Assembly (NCBI GenBank): GCA_947359465.1
Contig: OX375872.1
Location: 139,023,432-139,087,431 of the forward strand
Direction of reading: 5' to 3'
Length of the DNA: 64,000 nucleotides
From: Metellina segmentata
Taxonomy: Eukaryota > Arthropoda > Arachnida > Araneae > Tetragnathidae
The position numbers and the translations under genes are program-made. Below the pieces are notes generated by a model. That model did not search any database and was not told where the DNA came from. It saw only the letters and a list, made by a program, of their open reading frames with translations. This document shows positions 12,401 to 27,400 of this stretch, piece after piece; position 1 is the stretch's first letter; every line of letters begins with the position of its first letter.

Positions 12401-15400
12401 AAAGCACTTAAAAATGAAAAAAATCATCAATTTTTGAAGAAAAAAAAACTAAGCACTTCTAAATGCTTTTATGAAATATACACATTGTTGCATATGCCCA
12501 GATGTACACCCGTCGAAAAACAAATGACTCGCCCGATCACAATTGCACAATTTACATTGCAGAACTAAATGGAAGGTAGCAATCGGTAGGGATGAATGTT
12601 TTCTACAAATATCAATATTTAACATTTGTCTAAGTGGCCATCTTCATATTAAATTGAGTAATTTCTCCGGAAATTTCAATACGAACCCCCATCTTTTATC
12701 ACAAATTTGTATTCTACACACAATTTCAGGCGAAAAAAAAGTTCATAATCTATAAACATTTTAACTATCAAACTAAATTTTACTATTTTTTATTAATTTT
12801 TTTATGAATTTATATTCATAAAAATTATAAATAGAAATCTGAGCTAATTTTGACTCCATGCGTTTGAACTGTTACTGAAACATCGTAATTCCAAATTTCA
12901 GCTCATCACGTGCATAATTAGTAGCACAGTGAGGCTGTTTGCAAAATTCGATGATTATAATCATTATTGGGGATTGTTCACAAAGTGAAAACAGAAATTT
13001 ATGTCAACAGATCCTGGGATTCAATCAGAATGGTTTCTGACTTTGTCACCATTTTAATGGACTCCATACTAAGGTGCCTGCAACAGGTCATAGACTGCGA
13101 CGGCCACTAACCGTCTTTATTAATATTAATAAAGACGAAATAAAAGAAAGATAATGCAAGTCTTTATTAATTGAACACTGAACATTTACACACTCACTCA
13201 ATGGTTTTATGGATTTTCTCGGTCAATTTTTGACCGTTTTTCATCAAATCCGCCTGAAATTGTGTGCAGAATACTAATTTGGGATAAAAGATGGGAGTTA
13301 GTAGTGAAAATATCGGAGCAAGCGCCCAACTTAATATGAAGACGACCTTTTAGTCAAATTTTAAATATTGGTTTTTCTAGAAAACATTTAGCCCTATCGA
13401 TTGCTACCTTCCATTTTGTTCTGTGATGTAAATTGTGTAATTGCAAACGGGAGAGTCGTTTTTTTTCTTTGATGGGTGTACATAAAGCAGTATGTTTTAA
13501 TAGTAGAATCTTCCAAACTTACGTCTACATCCTGAAGGTCCAAATCCATATGTTCCAGGAGCACATCGATCACAACGTCGGCCAACAACATTGTTCTTAC
13601 ACTTGCACTGACCTCCAAGATTTTCGCAGTTTGTACTCAGTGAGCCCGTAGGATCACATGAACACTCTGTAAATTGTATTATAGTAGTACATTTTATCAT
13701 ATTAATGAACATTTTGAACATTATCAATAATTACATGCTGCATTTCACAGAGTACAATATTAATGTTGAATTAGTAATTAATTTACTGAAACCATATTAT
13801 TAATTAGTCTTCAAGTAGAATGCAAGCGAATTAACTGTTAGTCCTAGGCTTACCATGAGCTTTATCATACACATAAAAGCCAATGCTGTAAAGGTACTTT
13901 TTACACACATCATTTGGGATTGGTCTCACAACAGAATAAAAGGCATGGCCACATCGGAATCTTTCAAATTCTTGTCTTCTATATTCATTAGCAGCAGAAC
14001 CATGGAAGAAGGGAATGCTATCAATTCTAGGAATGAAGGCAATCTGTAAAAAAAAACATTACATTATGAAATTAATATAGATATTATGAATAGAGATTTT
14101 CAAAATTCATACATAAGGATAAAAATACATAATACATACATACTTTTCATACATAAGGATAAAAAAAAGCAATAATAAAGAGAGTGAAATTCTAATTTTT
14201 TAAGTCAAGATACATATTTCAGATTTCACTTGCTTGTAGTCTAAATTTTTATAGCAGTAAAATATTTAATATTATTAATGAATAACTCGAAGTTAAATGC
14301 TTCAAAATGCAAGCTTTGTTATTCAATACTTTACACAGGGTGGCAACAAAATCCTCGAAAAAAAGTTCCCTGATATTTCCCTGATTTCCATGATAGTATG
14401 ACAAAAATTTCCCTGATTTTACAAATCCATTATGAAATGTCGGGACTCGTAATTGGTATCGATATACAGTACCCACACGACAATATTTTAAAATATTTAG
14501 GGTCAGATGGGATAAAGGATCATTCTCCACAAACATTTTGTATTTTTTCTTATCAGATATTTTAATTACTATTGTAAGGGTTGGAACCCTTAATGGAACT
14601 CTAACAATAGCAATTGAAAAACTGAAAAAAAAATTTTCATTATGAACTTTTTACACCTGTTCCTGCATTATACAAATATACATCAAAATCAAATGCAAAT
14701 ATACATTAAAAAAATTGGTACAACTTCAGTCTACGTTTAAAGCGGTGGCAACGATCTTGGCGGTTTTTTTTTTTGCTCACTTCTAGTAGCGAGTTAGGGC
14801 AGGTTAAGGCAATCCACCTGCATTACGATTATTATGGTTTCCATGGCAACCTCGGCAAGTGAAAAGTTAAAACCTTTAGGTCCGGTGCACAACATCCGGT
14901 TTTTCAATGCACTGCGCCGCCGACGCAAAGCAACTGCGGTCTGAGTTAGATTAGATCCAATGGAGGAGTGCACACATGCCTCCGGCGCCGCTGCGGCGAC
15001 GTACGTCCACCGTGCGTGCAATTTGTAACGCAGTTCCCCACGGCGCAGCAGCTCGCTGCACACGCTTCTCCGGTCTGAATTAATTAATAAATGATTGATC
15101 CAGTAACGTCTATTTTGTGTTTCAAATATACTTTTTTTATACAAAGCTAGCGAAATAAACACGTTTTCTTCAGTATAATATTTATCGCAAATGGCGCGAA
15201 ATGAGTACTTGTGTCATTTCACGGTTATGTGTGCATAGTTGGACTTCGGTGCCGCAGCGGCGCCGCACGTTGAAAAATAGGATGTGTGAACCGGGCCCTA
15301 GACTACGGCAGCGGTACAGCAGTTGTACCGTGATCACGCCTAGGAAGAATTTAGACAACGGCCAGTACATCAGTTGTACCTTAAAAGTTATAAGAATCGC

Positions 15401-18400
15401 GCCAAGAAATAATTTAGACTACGGCCGTTAGAGCAATTGTGCATTGAAAGTTATAAGAATCGCGCAAGGAAGAATCGGGCTTGTTATATCCATAGTCGTA
15501 GTCAAAAGGTTAAATTATCATTTTGAATCTCTAATACTATAAACGGAAGTGTTTGTCAGGACAGTCTGCCTGTTTGTTTCCTGCACGCAAAGTCTTGACG
15601 AATCTATGGCACTTACATCACATGTAGTCCGAATATTTTGCAATTTTTGGGTCGCGGCAAAATTTAAAATTCAATCTAGAATATTTTTAAAGGGATTTCA
15701 TGAAATGTAATTATTATTGAATGCAACAGCATAGAAGATCACAGATTTTAAATTCCTTTTCTTCGTTTCCGTTATCATTTTTCGCGGAGGAATGATTTTC
15801 CATCAGACGATAAAAAACAAATAAACTTTTAATGCACAAAATAAACATCATTAGTTACATAAATTTTAAGATTGTATACCACAAGTTGTATCGCTGGCCT
15901 CACGGCGACGAGATGCTGCGGCAGCGAAAATCACGGAGGCGGTTTTCGCTGGGTTTGAAAATTACGAAACCAGTGTTCTTTATTCGAATTACAATTTCAG
16001 CGAAAACTATTTATTCGATTCTCAAAAGTACTTGTAATCGCTCATATTAAACAAACAACAATAGTTACCGTTTTCATAAAAATTTTAAAAATTCCCTGAT
16101 TTTTTGTGAAATTTGGAAATTTTCCGAGAATTCCCTGATATTTCCAGAATTAAAAAGTTCCCTGAGAATTCCCTGATTTCCCGGTTCTGTTACCACCCTG
16201 TTACAACAAAGAAAATTTTACAACAAAACAGGGGGAAATTAATTATTAAAAAGAACATAAGCCATTTTCACTCATTGGTACAACTGGAGTTGGTAACACC
16301 ACTGTACTTCAATACAATGTAATCAAATAGAAAATTTTCCAAGCCTGGCTTCCTACACTGGTAAATGTTGCTGCCGTTGATCTCAACAAATAAAACTGTG
16401 GAATGTTCTTAGTGGTGATCGATGTGCCTTGCTTATCCTAAATTTGTTATTTGATTGTTTACTATTTTTTTTTTTTTTTTTTACATCAGTCCAGTTGGTG
16501 TTCTTATATTAAATCACCTCATACCATTTTTGAAAATTTTTGTATTGCAGTAAATAACACTATATTCACATACTTTATTCTTATTGTTACCATTTTCTTG
16601 AGGTTAATACATGTTCTTATAATAGTATTCTGGTGTTAACAACCATTTTTTAATCTTTCCACCAGAAAATCAAAAGTATTTGTACTTAGATAAAATTAGT
16701 TGAACAATTAGGACCAATACTTTTTAATTTTTTCCAATAGTAAACCAACATAGTAAAAACTGCCTACCAAGTATCTCAATGCCAAACAGGCATGTACTCA
16801 GCATTGTCTTATTATTTTTGCCTGTATGATACGTTATCCTAAGGTACAAGAACCCAGGAAGATAACATCTGTTCGTTCTTACATCACACCAAAATCAAAC
16901 TAGTTATCGGCACAGGTATTGCAGGTCTGTGTTAAAATGCCCTAAGGCAGAGTGTAGGCAACAAACAGGAAATTAATTACTTAAAATAAAAACTGTCAAT
17001 AAATAATGAGCATTAAACTATTATATTACTATTGGTTTAGAAAAAGGAGAGATTACTCTTTCTTGAAAAAATTCAATACGTTTACAGCAAGTGTCATTTG
17101 AAAAAGTGACATCATTCAACCAGAGTAGGAAATGTATCACTCACAGAATCCACAAGAACAGATGCAGATGGAGTTTGCACTTCTCTATCATAATGCTTGA
17201 ATTCAAGTCGAACATTGTAGCTTTTTCCTTTTTCTAAACAAGCAGGAGGATATACAACAGCATATCTTTGACCTGCAGGATTAAAAGTTGTAAATTATAT
17301 TTGTGTACTTTAGAAAGAAATGTAAGACAGTGCAAACAAAAAGCAGTTCATGGTATAATTGGGTTACAATTGCTATATGCTATTGTATAGTAAGTTACTT
17401 TTGTAATTCTAGGCTAAGTTTGCCTCAATACTTCCCTTGTAGAATTTAGAGAAGCTGAATTTGATAGAAAGATGCTACCACAAGTTGGCTAATTGCCAGT
17501 TATGGGTCCATGAAAGTGTGACTATTTGACTGTCCTGTATTGCCTTTAGAAACCAAGTGTGTGCTATCTTAAGAAAAGGATGAGTGGCAAAAGAAGGATG
17601 AAATTGTAATAGAAACAGTCTATTACCATAGGGCTTCAGACAGTTATTGGAAGTGATTAGCATTGCATTAGCAATTCCACTAGTCATCAACAAACATTGA
17701 TCAAAGTGTGCTAATTGACACAAGCATCATCTTCAAGTTGACAGCTGACAGCAAGCTCCTTCTTCAAGTTGACAGCTGACAGCAAGCTCCATCTGGCTTA
17801 CTTTTAGAAAGAGTATATGTTCACATTGCATTTACCAGTTGCCAATTTAACGAGATGCATGAAAAATAGTGAAACTTTTTCCTACAAAAAGTACAGCATG
17901 GTGGTGTTTGGTTGCACTGCTACATATGCTATGGTATAGTTAGTCTTTGTTATGGTGAATACATTTATGACAGTGCAGCTAATATACACAAAACAAGCAA
18001 AAGTAGCTGCAAAAAGTAACACAAACGACAATGCGTAATGCAACAAAACATAATTGTATATGAAATTATGAAGAAACTATAAATGCTTCAGGAAATGGCT
18101 AAAAATAGAAAATATGTTCATAATGTACTTCCTCAATTAAGAATACCATAGATATGTTAAAAAGAATATAAAAAATTCACTTTGCAAAAACTATGGTTTC
18201 AAGACAAAATCCAGTTCAAAACGAGACAAAGTTTGTAAAATTTGTCACAAATAATTTACATTTAATAAATTAACTTTTTTTTACTGCAATTGAAAGTTAG
18301 AAATCAAAAAGTGGAAAATATATGACAACCTCCAAGAAAAAGAATCCAGAAGATTTTTACAACATACAAAGCAATGTGCAATCATGTATCAGAAGAAAAA

Positions 18401-21400
18401 AAAACTAAAAATAATCCTTGAATAAAAAATAGTCAAAAAGCGCCATATTAGGCTTAATGAAAGCAATTCCAAACAGAAAAAGTAACCCTGTTTTACTCTT
18501 GTAAAAGGTTTGGCAGCAGTTATTCACTCTAATAGATTTCATTATACTTTACACAAAAATTATCAAACTTTTTCTTGAGTATTAGAGGTGTATTAGCAAA
18601 AGGTTTTTCTTGAAAAGTGGCACCAAAGAAAGTTTCTATGAAAATCTAGTAACCTTTAATTTTAATGTTTATCTTCACTGGTTGCCTAGGCTTAACACCA
18701 AAACTTTGAGAATTGGTACCTTTAGAAAATTGAAAAAACTTACAAACCTGAAAAAAATTCCAGAAAACTTTTTTTTCATCTGGAATTTCCTTACTCAAAT
18801 TTTACCAGAAAACCAAGTGTTTTTCTGGAAAACCCGGATTGGATTCAATTTGGAATTTTATGGCACAAGGTCCTAAGTAAGACAAGCTCTCCGTATAGAA
18901 AAGTTGGCAGGAATGGTAAAATTTATATATGGAAAGTTTAAGGAAATATATGATGAAAAAAACTTCAAAAACTCAGTTCCATGGAGTAATTATTAAATAT
19001 ACATCCTAAATATATTTAGTAAGAATGTGTAACTCACCAGATGGCAATGAAACAACTTTAATATCATCTTGAGGTATTGTGTTAGCACAAGGTCCATTTG
19101 GGTCAACTGGACCGGGTCTTTCAATTACAACACGTGCTTCTTCCCACTGTCCAGGAAGCTAAATAACATATTCAAACTAATCAGTTTTTCAAAATAAAAA
19201 TTTCAGCAAATTACTAGCTTAACTATATTATAATTCTGATACAGTTAATATGTGTTATAGCAAACTCCAATTTTACATCACTAACCCCGTAATTTCATGA
19301 AATTTTACCGAATTACTTTTTAAAAAATCACAGAAAAAATTTTAACTCATTTTAAAACTTCACAGTTTGACAAACACTTTCTTTAATTCCTTGGTGTTTG
19401 GGAAAAGAGCTAACTGTAATTTAACAAATTGTGATCATTTAAAAAAAATTTGAGAGAGTAATTATCAATACACTAAGGCAAGATAACTGATCAAACAAGC
19501 TTAATAATTATTAATTCTTCAAATAAAAAAATTTCATAAAAAGTCATACATGATTTTGCTATTTCATGAAATTCAAAAATTTTTAAGCAGCTTATCACAA
19601 ATGGGATTTTTTTCACATGTTAACTTTTGAGATCTGTTCCCATAAAACTCAATTCTTTTAGAAATTTTTAAAACCACCTATTGCATAAATTCCCAGTTAC
19701 CTAGCTTTGAGACAGCATATTGAAAATTAGATATAAAATGTATAAATGTACAAAATATAAATAGTATGTATAAATGTGCATTTCTAAATTTTGAGAAATA
19801 ATTTGAAAAAGCACAACACAAAATTATGTAAAGGAAGAATAACTTAATAGCTGAATAGCATAAGACATTTTAATCAATAATTTAGTATTACTTTAACACA
19901 TTATGAAAACACAAATTTTCAAAAATACAGATGTTAGTAGGTGAGGCAGAATTATCTTCAACAAAAACAGAATGTATTTTTTAATATTACAGATTTAATT
20001 ATACTTTTTGCTACAATTCTTTTAACCTTAGAAAAACTTTCTGGGTCATATTATAAAAAGGCATGCCAATACTGACACAAATAGTAAGAGAAACAGTCAA
20101 CCAAGAATGCATTTTACTAGCATAATACACAGTAATATTAACATATTGCGCATTTACCAACTCATTGAAGCTAATATTTGAAACAAAATATAACTTAATT
20201 CATTACACAAAGTACAATAAAATATGCACTTTTAAATGCAAAATTGTTCATAAATAATTACCTGGAATATGTAATCTTGAACATGAAACCACATCTGATT
20301 AGCATGAAGAAAGTTACATAAATATTATAATCTAATACAATATTTTACATGCTGTTAAGCAAACAAATGCATGATGTGAAATACTTTCCAATGATCATTA
20401 TATTGAGTTGACGAAATTAATAGCTGAATGACTTGCAGAAAGATTTTAAATTAGATATTTACTTTAAGCAGATTTTATTTATATTACATAAATGGAAATG
20501 CCCTAGAAAGTAAATTTATTTCATCTAAAAGCCAAACAAGTTGTTTTTTACTATATATTATAACATTTTACTTAATTTTTCAATTTGAGCTAGTTTTGTG
20601 ATAATAGTGGTCCAGCTATCTCAATGTGCAAATATAAGGTAAGAAAGGCAATTTTTAATTTATGTCGTACTAGAGCAACACAACGAGCTATTGACGACAA
20701 TCCGAGATGAATACCCTATGGAAAGATTCAAGGACAACACAACGTAATTTTGAACCACGGTCAGATGACGATGCAACACCTGAGCTTTTCTCAGTCCCAT
20801 ACTCTAATTGTTGATTCAAATGCTACATCAGCTAAATTGTTTTTGGCAAACAGAAAAACATAAAATTTGAAGCATGAAAATAGCAAAGATTCCATCATAA
20901 CTCAGGCAACTACTCAGAAAAAAATTAGTGACCCAGTCTTCTGTTTCCCAAAATCCTATTCTAATTGAATTGCCACAGCCATAACCCATACTTTCTAACA
21001 TTGGTAACCCAGTCATCAGTACCACTTCTTACCGACATCTTACATACAACATAGTTCAATAAATTATTGATTAATTATTAAAATTAATAAAAAATATTTA
21101 ACAATAAAATAATAAATAGTTAAAAGCAAATAAAAAATAATTATTGAATAATTAATTGGAACAAATATTTTTAAACAATATTTAAAATTATTGACTTGAT
21201 ATATAAGTGAATGAGTTATTTTAAAAGTCATAAACAAGTAACAAAACAAAGTGGATTTTTTTTTCTCCAGTCCAAGTTTTTAACTTCTGGATCACTAAAG
21301 ATAGTGTGAAAATTTCAACAGATTTCAAATCAGTGTAAAATTCTATGCCAGATCGACACCTACAGGGTGGCTAAAAAAATTGAAGTAAAAAATTCCCTGA

Positions 21401-24400
21401 GTTTTCCCTGATTTCCAGAGTATTTTTCATGAAATTCCCCGAGTTTCTCCATTTGTTCGCCGAGCAATTCTTTGGTAATAATGGTAAACTTGACACTTGA
21501 TGAACTAAAAAACTATAGACTGATAGATGAATAAAATTAAGATAAGTAAAAAAATATTTTTATTGTATTCCATAATAGACCAAATAATATAAAGTTATAG
21601 ATAGAATATTTAATTCTACATTTTTAACTATTTTGATGTGTTCACAAAAGCAGCCATCAACCCCTGAATCCATCAGTGGTGCCAGCGCCGGGTACATTTC
21701 TACTATTAAAAAAAGGAAGTGTTTGTCTGTCTGTCCTGTACGCAGTGTCTTGACGAATCTATGGCACTTACAACAGTGAAATTTGGCGCACAGGTGGTCC
21801 GAATTTTAAAATTTAATCTAAAACATTTAAAAATTAATTTATTGGAATTTAATTATTATTTTCCTTACAATGGCAACAGTATAAAGACATGACAGATTCT
21901 AAATTTATTTTTTCCTTTTCCATTAGATTTACTCAGCAACGATTTTAGCGGACGAACAAAACAAATAAAGTTTTAACTGGAGTTAAGTAGTTCTTTTTTC
22001 TATCTTCTGGATCGTTAAAGATGGAAGAAAAATTTCAACTGATTTGAAATCTGCGGAAAATTTTACACCAGATAGATACCTTATATGTTTAATTTTCTTT
22101 TAATAAATAATTTTTCTATTTTATATTTATATTTTCATAAGAGATTGTGACGTTATGCTGATTGAATCTCTTCACAAACAATTTTGGCTGCATTTGACAA
22201 TGACGAATCCATCACGACAAGAACTGTAACGGGCAACGCCGTTCTGGTATTATTATGACAGCACAGACTACACTATAAATCAATACAAACTCGTAAACTT
22301 TTCACAAAAAATGCCCCTCAGTGTTCGAAAATTTTCGAAAAAAAAAAAATTTCTAACACATATTAAAAAACATGTGCATAATCTAAATGAGTACTTTTTC
22401 CGTTAGCCGGGCGCAATTTTGGACCAAAATCAAAATCGCCAATATACGTATTTTTGAAAAAAAAAAATTTTTTTTTTAAATGTTGATTAAATTGGAACCA
22501 GGTGTTTAACTTTTGCAGGTTTTTCCGCCCGTTAGTATTTTTCAAAGCCGCAAGGTGCTATGTTCCTATTATTGCCATAAGGGAACGTGTCACAGCTGTA
22601 GACTTAGGTTACAGGATTTCCGGCTGTTAAAGGCGAAATAAAACAGTATACAATGTATACAATTCTTTTTTCTGGATGTTTACGTAAAAAATACACTTCT
22701 CCTTTTTGGAATGAAAACAAAACTGCTGACATTTTGATTTTGGTTCAAAGTGGCGCCCACATGGCTAACGGAAAAGTACCAAATGGGTGCCATTTGTAAA
22801 ACGAAATTCCAACTTTTTCCCTGAGTTAAACGAAACTTCCCAGAGCTTTCCCCTGATTTTTTCCAGAAATTATTCTTCCCTGAGAAATCCCTGATTTCCC
22901 GGTTCTGTCGTCACCCTGACCTAGATCAGATTTATTATTCAATTATTTACCATTTGATTTATTATGAATACATTTTTTATTAAATAATTAATTATTTATT
23001 TAAAAAGAATCACATTTAAGTTATCGATCTGGTGTAAAATTTTCCAGACTTCAAATCCGTTGAAATGTTCAATCTATCTTTAACGATCCCGATTTTACAA
23101 AAACGAACAAAACAATGCCTGTCAAAAAATTTCATTTCTTTTGCTCCCTCTGCTCGAATTGTTTGGCACAGGAAATGAAATATTGCCACTGCAATAGAAA
23201 AACGTTCCCCAACTGTTTGAGACCACTCTGATGATCGTTATGCGAATTGCGGCACCGTTAATTTTCGTAACGCTAACAGACAATGCTCTCTGGGAAACCA
23301 ACAGCCATCTGTTTGAAAAACAACTTTTAGTGATGTCATCCACAGCTACATTACGACTGTTAGATAACGGCTATGCTTCCTTAGGAAACCGTAGCTTTAC
23401 CGTCCTAGTGGAGGCGTAGCGGAATCATCTTCCGAAGACGTCATTTCCGCAATGCAATCACCTACATTATTCCGGCAGGGGAAAATGAATAAAGAATGCT
23501 TTCTCATAGCAGGTGGGGAAGGGGAAGCGGGGAAGAGTATTTTCGGCGTTTTTTGTACGAGATCCGTAGTTTTTCACTATACATCCGTAGCTCCATAGTT
23601 TTCACCTAATTTCCGTAGCAACTACGGAAATTCCGCAACAGTCGGAGAGTCTGATAACCCTAAAGGAGAATTTCAATTTTTGATTTCTTTAGTTCACAGA
23701 TATATCTGCTATTTTTACTGGTGTGTTTACAGAAAGTTTGATTTATGCTGATTAAACTAGCCACTGAAATTTATTCTTGATTAACAAAATATCAAGTAAA
23801 GCTTAGGCACATATTCTAAATATCTAACATCACAATAGGTATGTACAGTACTGAAGCTTACTCTTCAGATAAAGCTCAAAAGTAAATGGCTTATTTTATG
23901 ACTTATAAAACTTAATACCATTTCTGTTCATCTAATTCATACAATTGCTAAGAATATACACTTCAAATTTTTATCATTACCACAGTGTTGAGAATTTTGA
24001 GTCGTTATTTTGTTAACGTGTTGCTCTACTTCCAATGTTCACGTTTCATCGTCCTTTGAGTGCCTTTTTGAGTTTATGGTAGATGGCTGATTTTATAAAC
24101 TTCAAATGCTAAGATAACTAAAGATTTTGGCTCTTTTAAGAATCTCATTTATTCTCAACTGATTTTATGAAATTTCTACAACAAATTTCACCATAGAAAT
24201 AAGCCTCTATATTGTAGAATTATAAAACTCAATACTGAATGAAGCCTACCAGATGTGTATTCTAACTTAAATTCTAAAAGAGCCTATTTCTGCTAAATTA
24301 GATTAAGTATGGGACAATAAACTAAATAATTAAACATGTTTAATAGATATGTTAAATTTTTGTAGAATCAAATATGTGGTTGTTTCAGACTTGGCCAATG

Positions 24401-27400
24401 AATAGTGTATTTAATATAAAAATTTCTATAAATACCTGTGGTTCGTATCTGACAACAATATCATATTCTAGAGATTGTGGAATATCTGTGACATCAAATT
24501 CAAGATGAGAGCCTTCAAACAATCTCATAAAACCTAATCCAGTCCATGTTGAATCTCTGTCACTGTAAGGTTCTCGTACTAACACCTGACAATCCTAAAA
24601 ATCAATGAGGAATAACAATTACATTCAGAAAACCTTTTTACTACTAATCGTTTTTAAATACTATTTTGATGGTATTGAATACGAGTTAGAAATATTTCCA
24701 ACCAACTATTAACATAATTAAATGAATAAAACAAACGTAATCCTGTAATAGTAGATAAAAGAAAAAATGTTAAAATTCATATATGCTCTGCTGACAAATC
24801 CTAATTACTTAAACATTGAATACTCAAAATTCTACTTTTCACAGCAATAATAATTCATTTAAGCTTGATGTAAAAATACACAAATAAATGTGAGAAAAGA
24901 GGTAGTAAGTTTTAATTCAAAAGAACATTTTGAACTCATTCTGCAAAATAAAGCAAATGATAAATTATGTAATTTATACACTTTTCAAATAAATTATGTA
25001 ATTGAATTGAACAGTGACAAGCAATAACGATATGAATAAGTCGAAAGAAATATGTAACATCAAGTTAAAAGCAGCTGTATACTTCATTAAAAAAAATTAT
25101 CATCTCAATTTCAAAATTCTTTTGAATTCCTGCCACAAAATTTTGAATCTTTGTTTATTCTTAAAAATTTATTGTTAAGCATAAAGAAAAACTGCAGAAA
25201 TGCGTTTAAAAGAAAAAAATTAAGTAATTAAGTTTACCAATTTTAAATAAAATTATCATTATTTACGCAAGATTGGAGAAGAGCCTTTAAATAAATCTTA
25301 CGGTTAATTGCGCACATTATAAATGAGTTATAATGCTATAATTTTAAAGGGCTTAGACTCACAGGAGTTCCTTTGGCAAGTTCAGCTTCATATACCATGT
25401 AATCCAAGTTTCCAGCAAAAAATCCAGATTCAGGTTGATCACAACGACGGCCACTTACATGAGCTCGACATCGACACTGACCCGTAATCACATCACAATT
25501 GTTATCATAAGATCCTCCAGAGTCACAATCACATGCTTTGCACCCTTCTTCATCCGAGCTGAGACCCCAATATTCAGGCTAAAATTGTAACATCAAATTA
25601 ATAAATATTGTAACATCAACATAAGATCTTTCATTTAAAAAAAACTAAAATAGTTGACAAATAAAACAATTATGAATATGTAGACACAGAAGGTTTGGTT
25701 TATATCAAAGTTTCAAATAAAATACAATATGAAAAACACAAAAATTAACTAGTGTTGTAAATAAACTTATAAAATTTCCATTTTCAGCAAACACGACCAT
25801 TAGCAAAAATAACTTCCATAAGATTTATTTAAGAGTAAAAAGTTCCTGGTCAAGAAAAGAAAGCTAATACATTTGTGTTGTTAAAATGTTTCAAAAGACA
25901 TTCAGTATAAATATTTAGTATCTGAACTTCCTTTAAAGTAAATGTTTGACAAGTATTGTCCAGGACTTCTGATTTAGTGCATTAAGTTATATTATTCTAT
26001 ATATATGTATGTTAGATGGCAAAGTTACGCCCAATATTTTACAATCATGCTGAGTAAGTTTCTAAACATTTTCAAAATAATTATTATTTCTTCTGCTTGC
26101 CTATGGATAGAGCATGCCCTCAATACACTATAATTCTATTTCCCTTCTATCTTTGCTTTAGTAACATGAACTCACTTGGTTCTTATTGCCAATGCATGAT
26201 TATTCCACTTCAACCTAACTGACTTATCCATTTATTGTATACTGCAATGTCATTGTGATATTTACATAACAACACTTTTATAATTAGTAGCAGTTGCTAT
26301 CCAGACTGAATTCAATTCTGTAAAAACAGTTAATTTTTGTAGCTTTAGCAGATCAATCTCATTTAAGTGTCTACCTATTCTGGTAAAAAGGAGAGAATTG
26401 TACCTTTACACATAATACGAAAGCAATACATACCAAACATTGGTTGCAATCCCTGCCAACCACATTTCGTTTGCAAACACATTCTCCACTGTACACATTA
26501 CAGCCATAATTTCCAATTGTTCCAAGGTGATTACAAGTGCAGGCTGAAAAAGTTTTCAAGAATTATGCCTAAGCTAAATTCAAAATTATACCTCACAAAA
26601 AGATAAACACACAGAAAAAACAGTAAGATAGTCATGAATAAATATCATGCTTATAACATTTTAATCAAATAATCCTGGTCTCATACTTCTCCCTTCTGCA
26701 AATAATAAAATACAAACTTTTTTTTTTAATTTGGGAGGCAAATGTAGTTAAATAAATGAATTAATGTTAAAAAGAAAACTGCATTACAGAACTTGAAGAC
26801 AAGAAACTTCTTTATCTAGAGCATCATTTTCAAAACTATATTATGTGCAACACTGTTTAATAAATTTATACAAGATTCCATGACAAGAGTGGAAAAAGTT
26901 ATATCCCATTTGATTTTCATTTAAGATTTACCTTAAATTTCCTTAAATTTTGTATTTTTCCGAAATGTCACAAAATCTTATCTAGGTAGAAATATTTCAT
27001 GCTTATAATAGAATATTTTGTAGCACTTTTTAGATTTTAATATCAAAAATTAATAAAACAATTTATAGTCATTTTGTTAAACTTTGGTGCATAAAGCAAT
27101 CATAAATATTTAAGTATTGATACAAGGTATGAACAAAATATCTGGAAGATATAACTTTAGAATCAACAATACAGCAGAAATCAGTTTGGCCAAGGGACCT
27201 TAGTAATTCAAACTTTCACCCCAGCATTGTGAACATTTCGTAGGGATTTTAACCTTTCACATTAAAATCAATAAACGTAAATATGGCATGAAAACCTTTA
27301 CATTTACACAATATTAAAAAATTTGTTATTTTAATATTTAAAAACTAAACACCTTAAAAGACCACAAACACTTGAACTACTAATATTTCAACCACATAAA

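Larger units (their letters stand above)
14336..16200. mobile_element. CAGGGTGG-family DNA transposon copy 1, with nested insertions
   Basis: It begins CAGGGTGGCAAC and ends GTTACCACCCTG, with the 5-bp duplication TTACA on both sides (14331-14335 and 16201-16205). The subterminal DNA is full of CCCTGATTT-type repeats. Aligned by eye to the 764-bp copy at 47713-48476, the shared sequence breaks near 14717 and resumes near 15834, so about 1.1 kb of later insertions lies inside. No transposase is visible. A hAT5-type origin (CAGGG ends, 5-bp TSD) is an inference. Confidence 0.88.
16206..19037. other. Right part of intron 14 and intron 13
   Basis: Intron 14 from 16206 to 17144 and intron 13 (17273-19037) are AT-rich with no recognised element apart from a 31-bp tandem duplication at 17731-17790. 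Exon 14 (17145-17272) is listed separately. Confidence 0.4.
21363..22918. mobile_element. CAGGGTGG-family DNA transposon copy 2, with nested insertions
   Basis: Starts CAGGGTGGC and ends GTCACCCTG, flanked by the perfect 5-bp duplication ACCTA (21358-21362 and 22919-22923). The ends carry the usual CCCTGATTT repeats and GATTTCCCGGTTCTG. At about 1556 bp it is twice the size of the simple copy because it holds a Helitron copy and an inverted-repeat element. No transposase ORF. Confidence 0.9.

Noticed and set aside
14878..15302. A defined hAT superfamily label for the nested inverted-repeat element
   Set aside because: No 8-bp target duplication could be found at the presumed borders.
14794..15370. 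Open frames in the GC-rich core of intron 14 as a gene
   Set aside because: They coincide with an inverted-repeat element and tandem units; composition rather than coding explains the openness.
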